In this document: positions 21,515 to 33,219 of the stretch, one piece after another
How positions within the stretch are numbered: position 1 is the first letter of the stretch
How the letters are laid out: every line of letters begins with the position of its first letter
Source: Ipomoea triloba
Taxonomy: Eukaryota; Streptophyta; Magnoliopsida; Solanales; Convolvulaceae
NCBI RefSeq assembly: GCF_003576645.1
Contig: NC_044919.1
Span: forward strand, 21,457,686-21,521,685
Direction of reading: 5' to 3'
DNA length: 64,000 nucleotides
Translations under genes and position numbers: made by a program
The notes under the pieces: generated by a model
What the model was told of the DNA's origin: nothing
What the model saw: the letters and a program-made list of their open reading frames with translations, nothing else
Database searches by the model: none

Positions 21515-21940
21515 ATATTGGGCTTGTTTGGTAAATGGCAGTCCACCAAAATTCTGACGGATCCGCCATTTTAACGTTTTGACTTTAGTCAAAACGCCAA
21601 ATTCAATGTTTGATAACATGGTGGTTTGGAGCAGCAAATTGCTCCAAACCGTCATTTTTGCAAACGTTGCATTTTGCAACGTTTGCATATGACATTTTGG
21701 GGAAAATTATTTTTTCTCAAAACGCCCCTGATTATTCAAATAAAAAAAACTTAGAATTGAGGAGCCTTTTCGGCCCCTCAATGTTGCCCATCCACTCGAA
21801 TGGGCAACGAAACATTAAGAAAAAATTGAGCCTTGAGGCTCCTTAAATAGGAGCCTCAACGCTCCATTCGTACTTTTTCCACCAAAGTGGGACGATGGGA
21901 AAATTGAAAAACTAAAAGGGAAGCAGCTCAAGCTGCTCCG
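21515..21940. mobile_element. Candidate MITE made of consecutive short hairpins
   Basis: It starts with GGCTTGTTTGGTAAATGGCA, an hAT-MITE-like end. Perfect stems follow: 21575-21596 (10-bp arms), 21623-21650 (11), 21660-21686 (12), 21783-21808 (9), 21833-21859 (11) and 21922-21937 (7). The right boundary runs into an ATT microsatellite. No coding content. The class is uncertain. Confidence 0.5.
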
Positions 21941-21956
21941 TTATTATTATTATTAC

Positions 21957-22010
<54 letters not shown>

Positions 22011-22028
22011 CCCTATTGCATTACATTG

Positions 22029-22069
<41 letters not shown>

Positions 22070-22130
22070 CCCTATTGCATTACATTGTTTATTATTATTA
22101 TCATTATTATTATTATTATTATTATTATTG
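21941..22130. repeat. (ATT)n with embedded ~59-bp repeat unit
   Basis: Three ATT tracts are separated by two copies of CACCCTATTGCATTACATTG, giving a compound micro/minisatellite. Confidence 0.9.
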
Positions 22131-22576
22131 AGCATTTAATGAGCATATAATGGCACATATAATTTATACTACTATTTTGTACGCGCGATGCGCGAAAATT
22201 CATGCCTAATATTAAAACATTAATAAATACAAATAATTCAAATTTATAATTCAAATTATATATACACAAATAATATATGTATTTTATACACACACATATA
22301 TGATTTGCCGTTAATAGAAATTTAATTGAAATATAATCAATAATTAAATTAATTATATAATGATTTTAATAAAATGATAATTAAAGAATAGGAAAAATAT
22401 ATGATAGATATAGGTGTATGGTAATAATGATGGTGTTAAAAAGTAACGGTGTTATAACGATATAAGGGTAATTTTGTATAACAAGAATGTAGTAGAGACA
22501 ATTTTGTCTAATAACATTGAAGTGTACAACATTTAAATCAAAATGTATATATTTATTAGCATAGAAAAAGATGGAC

Positions 22577-22814
22577 ATAATCAGCCTATCAGCCAATTTT
22601 GGCTTATTTGACCACTATTAGTTGTTTGGTTAATAAGCTTTTTCTAACTCCAAAATGCTAAAATTCAAAAGGCTACTCAAAGCAGCCTTTTCAATTAGCT
22701 TTTTGATAAAAGAAATTATACCAAACTGCTATAAGCTAACAACTAATCTATCAAACAACTTTCTAACTCAAACAGCCAACACAATCAGCTAACAACCATT
22801 TACCAAACAGGGCC
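22577..22814. mobile_element. hAT-like MITE, copy 2
   Basis: Second copy of the element at 20464-20732, same orientation: starts ATAATCAGCCTATCAGCC and ends CCATTTACCAAACAGGGCC. It contains GGCTACTCAAAGCAGCC and the same AAGCTTTTT stretch. The left terminus lacks the GGTAAAT part. Confidence 0.8.
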
Positions 22815-25800
22815 ATTATGTTTTTAGATATTCCTTCTTCATGATGAAAAATACCCAATCAATGTAATTCAACGATAGACATGTTGTGATTTTCATCTCT
22901 TCTCATTTAGAGAACTTTAAATTTATCAGGGATTTTCTCAAACAAAAAATAGTGTTTAATGACCCATTAGTATTCGGTCATGACGTCTCTCAATTGCATA
23001 TCTAAATTTATTATTTACTGCCAATGATGTTAAGTAACAGAACTTAATGTCATCTATTGAGGGAGAAGATATTTTACCAACATCAATTACATATCTCTCC
23101 TTGAACCCTTGGCTACAAAAACTAGTTTTATATCACACCACCTTATTATTCTTATTTCTTTTTCATACAAATACCATTTGTAACCTACAAGGTTAAAATT
23201 TAGTGATGTACATGTTATAAAGAGAATACACATTTTTAGTGAGTTATGCCTTAATTACTCGTTTATATACTAAATAGTTAGGGCACTTCTGGTGCCTAGC
23301 TCTAGATCTAGATTGCCATATAACAAGAGCAATTATAAAGACAGTTATGTTATCAACAACTATGATGTTTGTATTATAAATTTCTTCCATATTTCCCAAA
23401 TTTAGTCATTTCCCAAAAATATTTTAATCTGGTCGTTCTGCATCCTCAGTATTATGTTTGTTTGGTGCACCTATAAATTTATTAAGGTTTTTCACTTTAA
23501 GATATTTCAAGAGTGACGGAGTTAACTTTTCACTGATTCTTATCTTTTACACCGATAGATCTCCTATGCTTCTAGCATTAAAGAGTATCAATAGATGTAT
23601 TTGGTCCAATTTGGGGAAGATACATGAGACCTAGTCACTCTTTCATAATCAATATGATCAATAGGTATATTTGGCATATTATTTACTAAATTGTGTAAAT
23701 TGGATATCTTTCGAACTTCCGGTTCAGTCTAACTAATACGTGAATTTAAATAATGAAATTTTTTTCATTCTATGAAACTTCTCGACATTTTATTAAATTT
23801 GGGCTCATATCTCTCCTAATGCCAAGAAACGATCTTCATTAAGTATGCAGTCAACCTACCTTATTATTTATTGATTCTTTATCATTGTTCTAGGTATTTA
23901 TGCAATAGACAAAGGTGTATAACTAACATGTATACCTAGTTTTATTTAATAGGCCATAGAAGGTACGCTATGGTGGTGATACAAGACAATGGACTGCATA
24001 CTAATACTGAAACATAGATGGGGAAATGTTCAATTTCGAACCACGTACTAGATGTATGGGGAGGGGGGAATATGATATGCAGTGAGTTAGATTTGGATAA
24101 AAACATTAGTATGTCAAATTGGATGTCCCCAAAATGAAAAACAGATAATTTAGAAAGTTCCAATCACAAATTCTTTAGAAAATATTAATGTGAAGGAGGG
24201 AGGTTACTGTTTGAGATATATATGATCTCCAACACGTACTATTAGGACAAATATGACTCATCATATTTTGCCCAAGGTAACCCAATTTCTCATGCCATAA
24301 TTTAAAATAATTCAGTCATTAAATTTTAAAGGTTATCACAACATGGAACACTCAAAAATTATTAGAGCGCTCAAAAATCTTTGGGAGATTAAACGCATAT
24401 AAAATAGATAGGGAAAGCATATATACATATTACACAAAAATTATTAGGGCGCTCAAAAATCTTTGGGAGATTAAACGCTAAATAGAAATGTAGATGATAT
24501 AATAAATAGAAATATATATTATGAAACCATTCAAGATCTCTATAAACCATTTTCTCAACTTATAAGAGGTCATCATCAAATATTCACAATTGTTTTGCTT
24601 CAGATAAACTAACACGATGTGATTCACTTATGCTTTTCAAGCACATAGCATTTTGTTTTTTGGCAACACAACACCAAAGATAGAAGTTGCAGTTTCATTC
24701 ATGAGTCATTAGTCACCCAAAGATTAATCTTAATTTTAGATCTTCCAAGCCTTACTGAAAAAAAAATATTTCAATGACTAGACACATTGTCCTTAAAAGG
24801 TTGATGGAATTACTTATTAATTCTACCTTTATAATGTTCCGCTTACAGAGATCCAATTGAAAAATAATAGTGTTTCACTGGTCATATTTAGAGATTAGAT
24901 TAATTAACACCTTGAAAACTTAAATTTAAGTCAAGGAATGATTATAACAACTTGTTGATCATATCAATCCTTCAGGGATTAACATAGGATTTGTGAATCC
25001 TTTTCGATCAAATATTCACTATCGAGGTTTTGGTCTAAAGGGTGACATAGGAAAATTAATGTTCTTATTTTACCTTCCGGCATAAAGTATGTTTTAAAAA
25101 ACTCAGGCACTATCATTTTGTTTAAATACTAAGATTTGAGATCTTCAATGTTCAAGACTCATGCCATAGAATTTCTATGATAAAAATTAGCACTATAAGA
25201 GCATCTACAATGGTGGTTATTTGTTGGTTTTTGGTACAGTGCATATACACATGAAGGAGAGAGAGGCAAGGAGAGAGAAGAAAAATGAAGTCCTGCAAAT
25301 ATTGGTTTTTGGTACAGTAACTTTGCAGGAGAAAAAGAAAGGGCTTATTGCGCCTGACACGCATCAGGCGCGTTTGACCCTCTGATTTTTTTTAAATCAA
25401 ATTTATTTTTTTCATCCCCTCCCATTTTCTCTTTCCTAATCGTACTTACAAAAACTCCTCAAAAACCGCAAAATAACTCCACTAATAAAGATGCTCTTAA
25501 TAGGCTTGAATTTGGACAAATAATCATAGACTTTTGAATCAAGATCAAATCAATTTGACACTAGAGTCATATGATTTGTCCTAATGTTGTTATCCTCTAA
25601 TTAGTGTTATGGATTTCGTCTTCTAGGCATTAATATGTTTAGAATCCATGCTATAACCACTTATTGATCAAAACGATCATTAAGGGATTTTTATATAATA
25701 AATGTATCAATTTTAGTAGGCAAATATTAAACTCATGAGATCATGGTTTTAAAGGGTGAAAAAGAAAAAAATCATTGACTTGAATTTGCCTTTTGGACAA

Positions 25801-26440
25801 AATCATTAAGATTTAAGATAAGAGTTTAGCTTAAACACAAAATACGATTATGGCTTATAGCAAATAACATTCTATTTGTATTTATAGAACAAGTTACTAA
25901 CTATAAAACAAGGTAGCTAATCATTAATATGTAACCACTATAATTCAGCCATAAGTATATTCCTCAACCCATAGACACATTGATCATCCATGTGGCGCAA
26001 CAAAGCTAATTAAACCAATTCAGTATATTTTTTATTTTTCAATCATGCCAAGCTTTCGCTGATATTCATGAAGCATATACAATAATTTCTAATTCGTAAC
26101 AAGAAAAACAAATCTTATTTCTGTTCTCCAATTCTCCAATTTTCTATAAAAAAAAAAAAAAAAAACTAGAGAAATTTTCTATTTAGTAAAGAGTCCATGT
26201 TTCCAAAGATATTTTGGTAATCAATATTTAAATATCAAAGAAACATACCTAACTCAAATATTTTTCATCCATAGTTCAACACACAACACGGAGATTGATG
26301 GTATACATACAACATACTTGATTCAACAAAAGAAAAAATATTGTTCATCAATAATAGAGAGCATGAAAAATGTATATAGCATTAATCCATAAATTAGAAA
26401 AAAAATATGAGAAAAAGTATCGTTCACCAAAGATAACGAG
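22815..26440. other. 3.6 kb of AT-rich DNA without a recognisable gene
   Basis: I see no ORF with family resemblance. There are scattered phrases that could be very old retroelement sequence (for example near 23590), but nothing I can support. A 43-bp direct repeat lies at about 24353-24396 and 24436-24478 (TCAAAAATCTTTGGGAGATT). Confidence 0.5.
24353..24478. repeat. Direct repeat, two 43-bp copies
   Basis: AAAAATTATTAGnGCGCTCA plus AAAATCTTTGGGAGATTAAA is present at 24353 and again at 24436 with one difference. No function is evident. Confidence 0.8.
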
Positions 26441-26639
26441 TACATTTGTTCAGTGTCTTCTGGTCTATGAGTTTAGACTTTCCTTCGCAAAATCCACAAA
26501 GCCCTCCGGTTTGTGCTTGCTTTGACAAACTAGAATCAGGTCCTTCAATTCATCCTTTAAGCGTATCCTGTTTGTCCATTATTCTAATGGTTTTCAAGTT
26601 TTGCAATGTCTTTACTTATCACTTTTACTCTTTACGGTC

Positions 26640-27134
26640 TCATTATTATGTTCACAGTTTGCCATTTAGCTAAACACAAGCGTTCTCACTTCCCTTTAAG
26701 TGTTTTTTCATCAAATGCTTGCTTTGAACTAATACATGCAGACATATGGGGTCTTTTCCCAGTATGTTCAATGAAGGGAGAACAATGCTTTCTAACCCTA
26801 GTGTACGATCGTTCAAGATTCACCTGGCTACATTTAATAAAAAAAAGTTAGAAGTCAGAGATTTGATAAAGAGGTTCCATAGCTTTGTATTCACACAGTT
26901 TGGGGTTATAATCATGGTGTTTCGAAGTGACAATGGACCTGAGTTTGACATGATAGATGTTTTTGCTGAGAAAGGGATTATTCATCAAAAATCATGTGTT
27001 AACACCCCACAAAAAAATGTTGTGGTTGGACGAAAACACGAACATATCCTCAATGTTTCTAGAACTCTTCGTTTTCAAGCTCAACTCACACTGAAATTTT
27101 GGAGGCATTGTGTTATGCATGTTGTGTTATTCAT
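26640..27134 (+). pseudogene. Copia B integrase, first part
   Basis: LAKHKRSHFPLSVFSSNA then FELIHADIWG gives the integrase entry and first catalytic Asp. FRSDNGPEFDM gives the second Asp (normal form SDNGTEF). The NGVVERKHEHIL block appears as KNVVVGRKHEHIL, so the catalytic glutamate has become glycine. A run of A (26841-26848) shifts the frame. Integrase inserts retroelement DNA; this copy is inactive. It ends exactly where the hAT element begins. Confidence 0.85.
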
Positions 27135-28106
27135 CAGGCATGTCCCTGGGCAAGGGTAGGTTGGGCCCTTGCCCAAGGCCCATCTCTAGGTAGGGGCCCA
27201 TAGGATATATAGTATGTATATATATATGCTATATATTATATTAAAAAAATTGTTTTATTGTTATTTGAAGACGAGGTTTGCGACTTTGCGAGAAAGCGAG
27301 AAGGTCGCCGCCCGCCGCCCACGCCAGGAGTCCAAACGTCACCGTTGCACCTTCACCAAAGCAATCATCCGGCCTTCACCATACATGGTAAAAATAAAAA
27401 ATGGAGTCAATAAAAGCTTAGGAACAAACTGCAAATCCACCATACACCATCCACACTCACCAGCCATGTCTACACACTACAAATCCACCATAGCAAGTAG
27501 CAATCACCAGGTCTTCACTCTTCAGCCCTTCACCTAAGCCTAATCACTTTCACCAGGTTATAAATTTTTCTTTTGCTAGTATTCTATAATTCTATTAATA
27601 TTGCAATTTTGACTTCCTGATTAGTGATTTCGTGTGCAAATGTGCAATTTTGATTTGTGAATAGTAATTATGAATTAGGAATGCTGCAATGAAATACTAT
27701 TAGGAATTAGGTTATAGGTACTGCTGCAAATTGTCGAATACTATTAGGAATTACCTAATTCCTAATTCCATTGTGTAAGCAATGAAATACTATTAGGAAT
27801 ACACAATAGAAAATTGCAATGAAATACTATTAGTAATTAGGTACACACGAAAACAATTAAGAAGAAGAAGAAATTTTGATTTGATAATTGTGTACTGATG
27901 CAAATTGCAATTATGTACTGCTATACTATTAGGAATTAGGAATGCTACAATGAAATTGTATATGAAGATTGATTTTATTTTGTAAGTTTTGTAATGTGTT
28001 TATTCATTTATCTATGCAGGGATTGAAGGCACATGTTTACCTGTTAGGCAAAATAAAGATTGTTGATTAATTGGTTCACAAGTGCAAACGCTTCACATGT
28101 GCTTTT

Positions 28107-28108
<2 letters not shown>

Positions 28109-28151
<43 letters not shown>
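28109..28151. repeat. Poly(T) tract
   Basis: About 42 T in a row inside the hAT element, upstream of its transposase remnant. The ORFs reported on both strands over it are artefacts. Confidence 0.95.
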
Positions 28152-28179
28152 GTTAAGATCAATTATAATTTTTATATAA

Positions 28180-29220
28180 TGTTGTCTAAAAAAATTAATC
28201 TGGAAGTGAAAAAAAGAAAAAAAAGAAAAAAACAAATTGAGCAGTTAATAGACTCACAAAGAAGAGTTATGAATAAATTTATTAAAGTAGTAGGACCCTC
28301 TAATGAAAATTTAGAGAGACCAAACGTAGATAATCTTGAACAATCGAATGAAATTTGAGTAATCAAGATCATATTGGTGAGGATATTGGTAATTTGAGTG
28401 GACGGGATAATGTAATAAATAATAGTCCTTTGGGTGAGCATGATAATTTATCAAATGAGTATAATGTTGAAAATATATTGGTTGATGAACAAACTATACT
28501 CTTTGTTTTAATATTTATGACCCTAAAAATTGGTCTAATCTTGATAATAAATCAAAATATATTTTGGTTGAAAAGGGGCCTATAAGGGATTTAAATATTG
28601 TGTTTTCTTTAGATAATAACTCTAGGCATTTTTCATATGCTTATTATACTAGAAAGTTGAGTAATGGAGAATTAGTGACCGAAAATGGTTAGTTTACTTA
28701 AAACATGTGGATAAAGTATATTGTTTTTGTTGTAAGTTATTCAAATCTAATAACAATACAAGTGCTTTAGCAAATGATGGATTTAGAGATTGAAAGCAAC
28801 TTATTGAGAGACTCAAAGAACATGAGAATAGTATTGAACATATAACTAATATGACAAATTGGAATGAACTAAAAACAAGATTAAATAATAATCAAACTAT
28901 TGACAAATATTTACAATATGAAATTTCAAATGAAAAAGAACGTTGGAGACAAGTTTTACTACGCATAGTTTCTGTTGTAAAATGTCTTACAAAACATAAT
29001 TTGGCTTTTCGAGGATCCAATTCAAATATTTACTATGATAATAATTGAAAATTCTTGGGATTGATTGAGATGATTTCAGAATTTTATTTGATAATGCAAG
29101 ATCATATTAGATGTATTCAAAACCATGAAATTCATCATCATTATCTTGGTCCCAAAATTCAAAATGAGTTAATTTCTATTTTGGCCCAAAGTGTTAAAAG
29201 TTCTGTCATAAAATTTATGT
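28180..29220 (+). pseudogene. hAT transposase N-terminal part (TTF zinc finger, DUF4371)
   Basis: Across small frame breaks the plus strand reads [121 protein letters not shown] and [19 protein letters not shown]. These are the characteristic blocks of the zinc-finger MYM/TTF-type hAT transposases abundant in plants. The catalytic DDE and dimerisation regions that should follow are absent, so the element is internally deleted and non-autonomous. Several stops and frameshifts are present. Confidence 0.85.
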
Positions 29221-29299
29221 TAACTTCTAAATGCAGTATGGGGCCTTTTTTTCACTTGCCCTGAGCCTATAAAACTATAGGAACGGCCATGTTTATCAT

Positions 29300-29910
29300 C
29301 AATCGTCTTCCTTCGCCGGTGATTGAGGGGTTCAGTTCTTATCGCAAACTGTATGGTAAAGATCATGATCTTAAAGCTCTTCAAGTTTTTGGTTGCCTTT
29401 GCTTCGCATCTACTATGCCTCATTCAAGAAACAAAATGGCACCACGAAGCAGGAGATGCATTTATCTTGGCATGCCAACCAACATTAAGGGATACATGCT
29501 ATATGACCTGCTTGACAAATCTACTTGTCTCACGTGATGTGGTCTTCTATGAGATGATGTTTCCTTTATCTGAGCATGTTACACACTTTACTGAGTCCGA
29601 GCCACAGCTGTTCATCAGTCCCCCTCTACCAAACATTCCCACGTCAACACATCTAACTTATGAGGATCCGAATATACATGAGTTGGATGTCTATCGTTGT
29701 CATATTTCTATTGAACCTTCTAATGATCAGTCATCCCATGGATTTGCATCTAATGAAACCCAATATATTGTTGCTAATCAGTTATCACATGGGGCTGCTT
29801 CTAATGAAATCCAAGATACCTCTACTAATGACGTAAAAGTGATCAATGTTCTTCTAGTTTCCCTTCGACGCTCAATAGGCTGCAGGATTATTATTGTGAC
29901 ATTGTTATAA
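29300..29910 (+). pseudogene. Copia B integrase C-terminus and linker
   Basis: Continues the integrase broken at 27134: INRLPSPVIEGFSSYRKLYG, then LKALQVFGCLCFAST, RSRRCIYLGMPTNIKGYML and DLLDKSTCLTSRDVVFYE, the usual end of copia integrase. A polar linker with two related units, SSHGFASNETQYIVANQ and LSHGAASNEIQDTSTN, follows. The frame changes near 29500 and a stop follows at 29908. Confidence 0.85.
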
Positions 29911-29945
29911 GACAAGGATCATCTCCTCATACTCTGTCCAAAGTT

Positions 29946-30366
29946 GTGTCATATGATAACCTTTCGCTTTCACATAAGGCCTTCAATATGGTTGTCACTT
30001 CCATTACAGAACCAAGGACGTATAATCAAGCTATCAAACACGAGTGCTGGAAAGAAGCAATGAAAGCAGAAATCACAACCCTCCAGCCACCCATAGGGTG
30101 TAAATGGGTATACAAGATCAAGCTCAAAGCAGATGGTACGATAGAAAGATACAAGGCGAGGTTGATGGCCAAGGGTTACACACAACAATTAAGGGTGAAC
30201 TACATACATTGAGATGTTTCCCAGTAGCGAGGCTAACTACTATCCGAACCTTATTGGTTGTGGTTCTATCCAATGGTTGGCATATCCATCATATGGACAT
30301 TAACAACGTGTTCTTACATAGAGATCTAAACGAGGAAGTTTACATGGTACTACCTCCTGACTTTAA
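29946..30366 (+). pseudogene. Copia B reverse transcriptase, N-terminal half
   Basis: TEPRTYNQAIKHECWKEAM, IGCKWVYKIKLKADGTIERY, KARLMAKGYTQQ, then after a frame change WHIHHMDINNVFLHRDLNEE and VYMVLPPDF. These are standard copia RT blocks (GCKWVYK, YKARLVAKG, QLDVNNAFLHGDL) with substitutions. The sequence is cut at 30366 by the Harbinger insertion, which uses TAA of TTTAACAGC as target. Confidence 0.87.
30364..30366. repeat. TAA target duplication, left
   Basis: TAA before CAGCACGTTTGGTTCAC, matching 31925-31927. PIF/Harbinger elements duplicate three bases of this type. Confidence 0.75.
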
Positions 30367-30572
30367 CAGCACGTTTGGTTCACGGAATGAATTCTAAGGG
30401 AATATGAATACTATTCGATAAGGAATGGAATAGGTAAGGAATATAATAGGAATTGTATTTCAACGTTTGGTTCGCTGAGGGAATAGATTTGGGAATTGTA
30501 TTCCAGCGTTTGGTTGGTTAAAGGAATAGAAATGGAATATATATTTAAAAGACATAAATGCCCTTGTACAAA

Positions 30573-30573
<1 letters not shown>

Positions 30574-30620
<47 letters not shown>
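30574..30620. repeat. (ATT)n microsatellite
   Basis: About 15 ATT units inside the Harbinger element. Confidence 0.9.
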
Positions 30621-30755
30621 GCATCAATTTACAATCATTTCATAATCAATTGGTAATCAATATATCATAAGTACATTTATTAATATTCAAAAGAAAGAAT
30701 AACATAAGTTTTTTTAAACAAAATACTCAAAATAATTCAATGATAGTAGCAATGT

Positions 30756-31103
30756 TCATAAAATATAAATATAAATATGAATAATGATATTAATGGCCAG
30801 CAAGAAATCTTCTGATCCACTGTAGTATTCGATCAGGATCAAGACTGAGAAAAAAGCCACTTTATTAGGATGATCAGTGAGCTTTAACGAAACAAGGTTC
30901 ATTTCATCTAAAGTCAAACCATCAACTTCTTGTAATACACGATCAAGCTTCTGAAACATATCCATATCACGATCATATTGAAGGCCATTAGACAAGTTCT
31001 TACCAACTTCTGCCATTGTATTTCTTATTAGCTTCCCAACATTAAGCATACTCTCAACACATATCTCTTTTACCCCGGGCTTCCCTTTCATTACTTCTTT
31101 CAC
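30756..31103 (-). pseudogene. Myb/SANT-like ORF of Harbinger element (C-terminal part)
   Basis: KGKPGVKEICVESMLNVGKL, then LDRVLQEVDGLTLDEMNLVS and LKLTDHPNKVAFFS. One frame over, SLDPDRILQWIRRFLAGH and a stop complete the domain. Short C-terminal blocks of this kind (LTxDE...ANP.K...FF.LP...WIRR.L) are typical of the DNA-binding partner protein encoded by plant PIF/Harbinger elements and of host genes derived from it. The partner is needed for nuclear import or DNA binding of the transposase in this superfamily. One frameshift near 30840; the N-terminal Myb domain is not seen. Confidence 0.65.
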
Positions 31104-31226
31104 GACGAGAGAACCGCGTCCGCATCAGATAGCTTCATCATTACTCCTTTTTCTCTTACTTGAATTGCTTCTTTTTATTCCATCATTTTGTGGCTCAACC
31201 TATGTACTCATGAAATCAAAATATTG

Positions 31227-31478
31227 CTACTTGCTCATCAACGAGCATAGTTCTTGTTTGCCTAACCCTCCTATAGTTTGTAACATTGTACATAACTTTA
31301 CAAAAGCATGTCGCCGATTCATCCTAAGTTGAGATATGCATTTTTCATCACAAGAATACACTGTTTGTAACATATATTCTCGAGACCCTAAAGTATTAAT
31401 AATATAAGATTCCATTCGTTTTTTATTAGAACACAAAATTGTCAAGATAGACATCATCATTATAAATAATGAACTCAC
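31227..31478 (-). pseudogene. PIF/Harbinger transposase N-terminus
   Basis: The end of the frame reads EKCISQLRMNRRHAFVKLCT, then MLQTIGGLGKQE, matching the conserved N-terminal block of plant PIF-type nucleases (C...LRM.R..F..LC..L...GGL). The catalytic DDE part that should follow is deleted; the next recognisable sequence is the Myb-like remnant at 31103. Confidence 0.7.
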
Positions 31479-31484
31479 AGAAGC

Positions 31485-31485
<1 letters not shown>

Positions 31486-31531
<46 letters not shown>
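31486..31531. repeat. (TA)n microsatellite
   Basis: About 23 TA units within the Harbinger element. Confidence 0.95.
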
Positions 31532-31536
<5 letters not shown>

Positions 31537-31927
31537 TAATAATTGGTAAAAAAAAAGAGAGGAGATTAAAAAAATACCTTGAAGAAGAATTCCAATTTGC
31601 AATGGCGGAAGTGAGATGTGTGCGATGACAGAGAGAAAGATGATGCGATGCAATGCGATGAGTTTTAGAAAAGTTTGCATAAAAAATTTAGGTTTGAAAA
31701 AGGGTAAAAATATATATATATAATAAAATATCTATTCTTGAGAGGTCAGGAATATGCTAATTAATACCAGGGGGTGCTGGTAATAGCTATTACCCTTGCA
31801 ATGGTAATAGCTCATTCCCAGGAACAATTGTTTCTGGGAATACAAATGCGAACCAAACAACGGAATAGGTTATTAGTGGGAATGCTATGTCATTCCCTGC
31901 CTATTCTGTGAACCAAACAACCTGTAA

Positions 31928-32990
31928 ATAAGAGAAGCCAAACCAAGACTGTAAACTATTAAGATCCCTCTATGGCCTAAAATAAGCAAGTTGACAATAG
32001 AACACGAAGTTGAGTACTGCCTTGCTACGTGCTGGTTTCAGAATATCTAGTGCTGATCCATCCTTATTTACCAAAGGTAATGGCAATAGCTTCATTGCTC
32101 TTTTGGTCTACATTGATGATATTTTAGTGGCAAGTAGTGAAATGACTCTCATTCAATAGCTTAAAGATTTGCTTGGTGGTGCTTTTAAAATCAAAGACTT
32201 GGGTGTCTTAGTCTAGTTTCTGGGAATTGAGGCCAAAGTCAATAGCGTTGGTTTGAATTTGTGTCAACGGAAGTACACCTTGGACATCCTAAATGACGTT
32301 GGGTTTCTAGATTGTAAACCGGTGAGCACGCTGATTGTGTCAGGGCATCATTTATTGTGTGAAGATAACACACCTCTTAGTGATCAAGGCAGGTACCATA
32401 GGTTGATAGGGAGGTTGTTATACCTTATGGCAACAACGTCGGATATCACCTATGTCATTCACCAACTCAGTCTGTTCGTGAGCACTCCTACTGACAAGCA
32501 TATGGCTGCTGCACATCGTATACTACGTTATATCAAAGGTTCCTTTGGTCAGGGACTATTCTATCAATTAGCCACCACTCTTAAGATCAAGGCTTTCTTT
32601 GATTCCGACTGGGCTTCATGCGCAGAGACTCAAAAATCTGTCATGGTGTTCAAAGAAGCAAGCCACTGTATCCAAGTCTTCATCTGAGGTAGAGTACCGG
32701 GCTCTTGCCACCACCACATGTGAAGTACATTGGCTTACCTCTTTGCTTCAAGATCTACATGTACATTTAGACAGTCCTGCCACTGTTTTTTGTGACAACA
32801 AATCTGGTATCGCCATTGCTGAAAACTATGTCTTCCATGAGCGGACTAAGCATATCGAAATTGATTGCCACATCATTCGGGAAAGGATTACTCAAGGTTT
32901 GATCAAGGTACTATATGTTTCGTCCCTTAATCAATCAAATTGCTAATGGTTTCACCAAGCTTCTTTCAACCTCTCAGTTCCAACTCTTTG
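31928..32990 (+). pseudogene. Copia B RT C-terminus and RNase H
   Basis: Resumes after the Harbinger insertion: QDCKLLRSLYGLK-stop, then VYIDDILVASSEMT (catalytic box YIDD, about 32107-32150), LNLCQRKYTLDILNDVGFLD, YHRLIGRLLYLMATTSDITY and HRILRYIKGSFGQGLFYQ. RNase H follows: FFDSDWASCAETQKS, SKSSSEVEYRALATTTCEVH, VFCDNKSGIAIAENYVFHER and TKHIEIDCHIIRERI. Stops and at least three frame changes are present (for example near 32160, 32640 and 32930). The protein would end with GVQDLHTPAYESV just before the LTR-like sequence. Confidence 0.88.
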
Positions 32991-33038
32991 TATATAAGTT
33001 GGGTGTTCAAGATTTGCACACTCCAGCTTACGAGAGCG

Positions 33039-33219
33039 TGTTGGAGGAAGAAGAAAAAGGATAGGAGGGTATATTTGTATTTTCCTCTCTTGGTTGTTAT
33101 AACTGTCATTCTATATTAAGTTAGCAGTTTCTCTCCTTTCCAGCCAGTCTGTAACTTCATATTTTGCTTGAATGAACAATGAAATAAGTGTCCTTGGTTT
33201 TCTTTCGCTGTGAGCTTAC
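33039..33219 (+). repeat. Copia B 3' LTR (probable)
   Basis: TGTTGGAGGAAGAAGAAAAAG directly follows the pol end and a purine-rich stretch (TTACGAGAGCG), the position of a copia 3' LTR. The right end is uncertain; CTTACTCTCCA near 33206-33220 is a guess. No matching 5' LTR was found in the window. Confidence 0.5.

Larger units (their letters stand above)
27135..29291 (+). mobile_element. hAT element with TTF/DUF4371-type transposase remnant
   Basis: Begins CAGGCATGTCCCTGGG and ends GGAACGGCCATG, imperfect terminal inverted repeats. It is flanked by 8-bp direct repeats TTATTCAT (27127-27134) and TTTATCAT (29292-29299), six of eight matching, as expected for hAT. It is 2157 bp and sits within the copia B integrase. 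The beginning includes GGGCCCTTGCCCAAGGCCC, typical of this group, and the coding part is on the plus strand. Confidence 0.82.
30367..31924 (-). mobile_element. PIF/Harbinger element with remnants of both genes
   Basis: 1558 bp. The left end CAGCACGTTTGGTTCACGG and the complement of the right end CAGGTTGTTTGGTTCACAG form terminal inverted repeats, with TAA on both sides. On the minus strand it carries the start of a PIF-type transposase (31227-31478) and a Myb/SANT-like protein remnant (30756-31103). It contains (ATT)n at 30574-30620 and (TA)n at 31486-31531. It is inserted in copia B RT. The nuclease core is missing, so it is non-autonomous. Confidence 0.85.

Noticed and set aside
22175..22200. 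Helitron-like 3' hairpin on the minus strand (CGCGCATCGCGCG followed by TACAAAATAGTAG)
   Set aside because: No CTAG end and no matching 5' TC terminus could be found; too weak to call.
23570..23760. Possible copia integrase phrase (IDVFGPI)
   Set aside because: Only a few residues match and no other catalytic block follows; cannot be supported.
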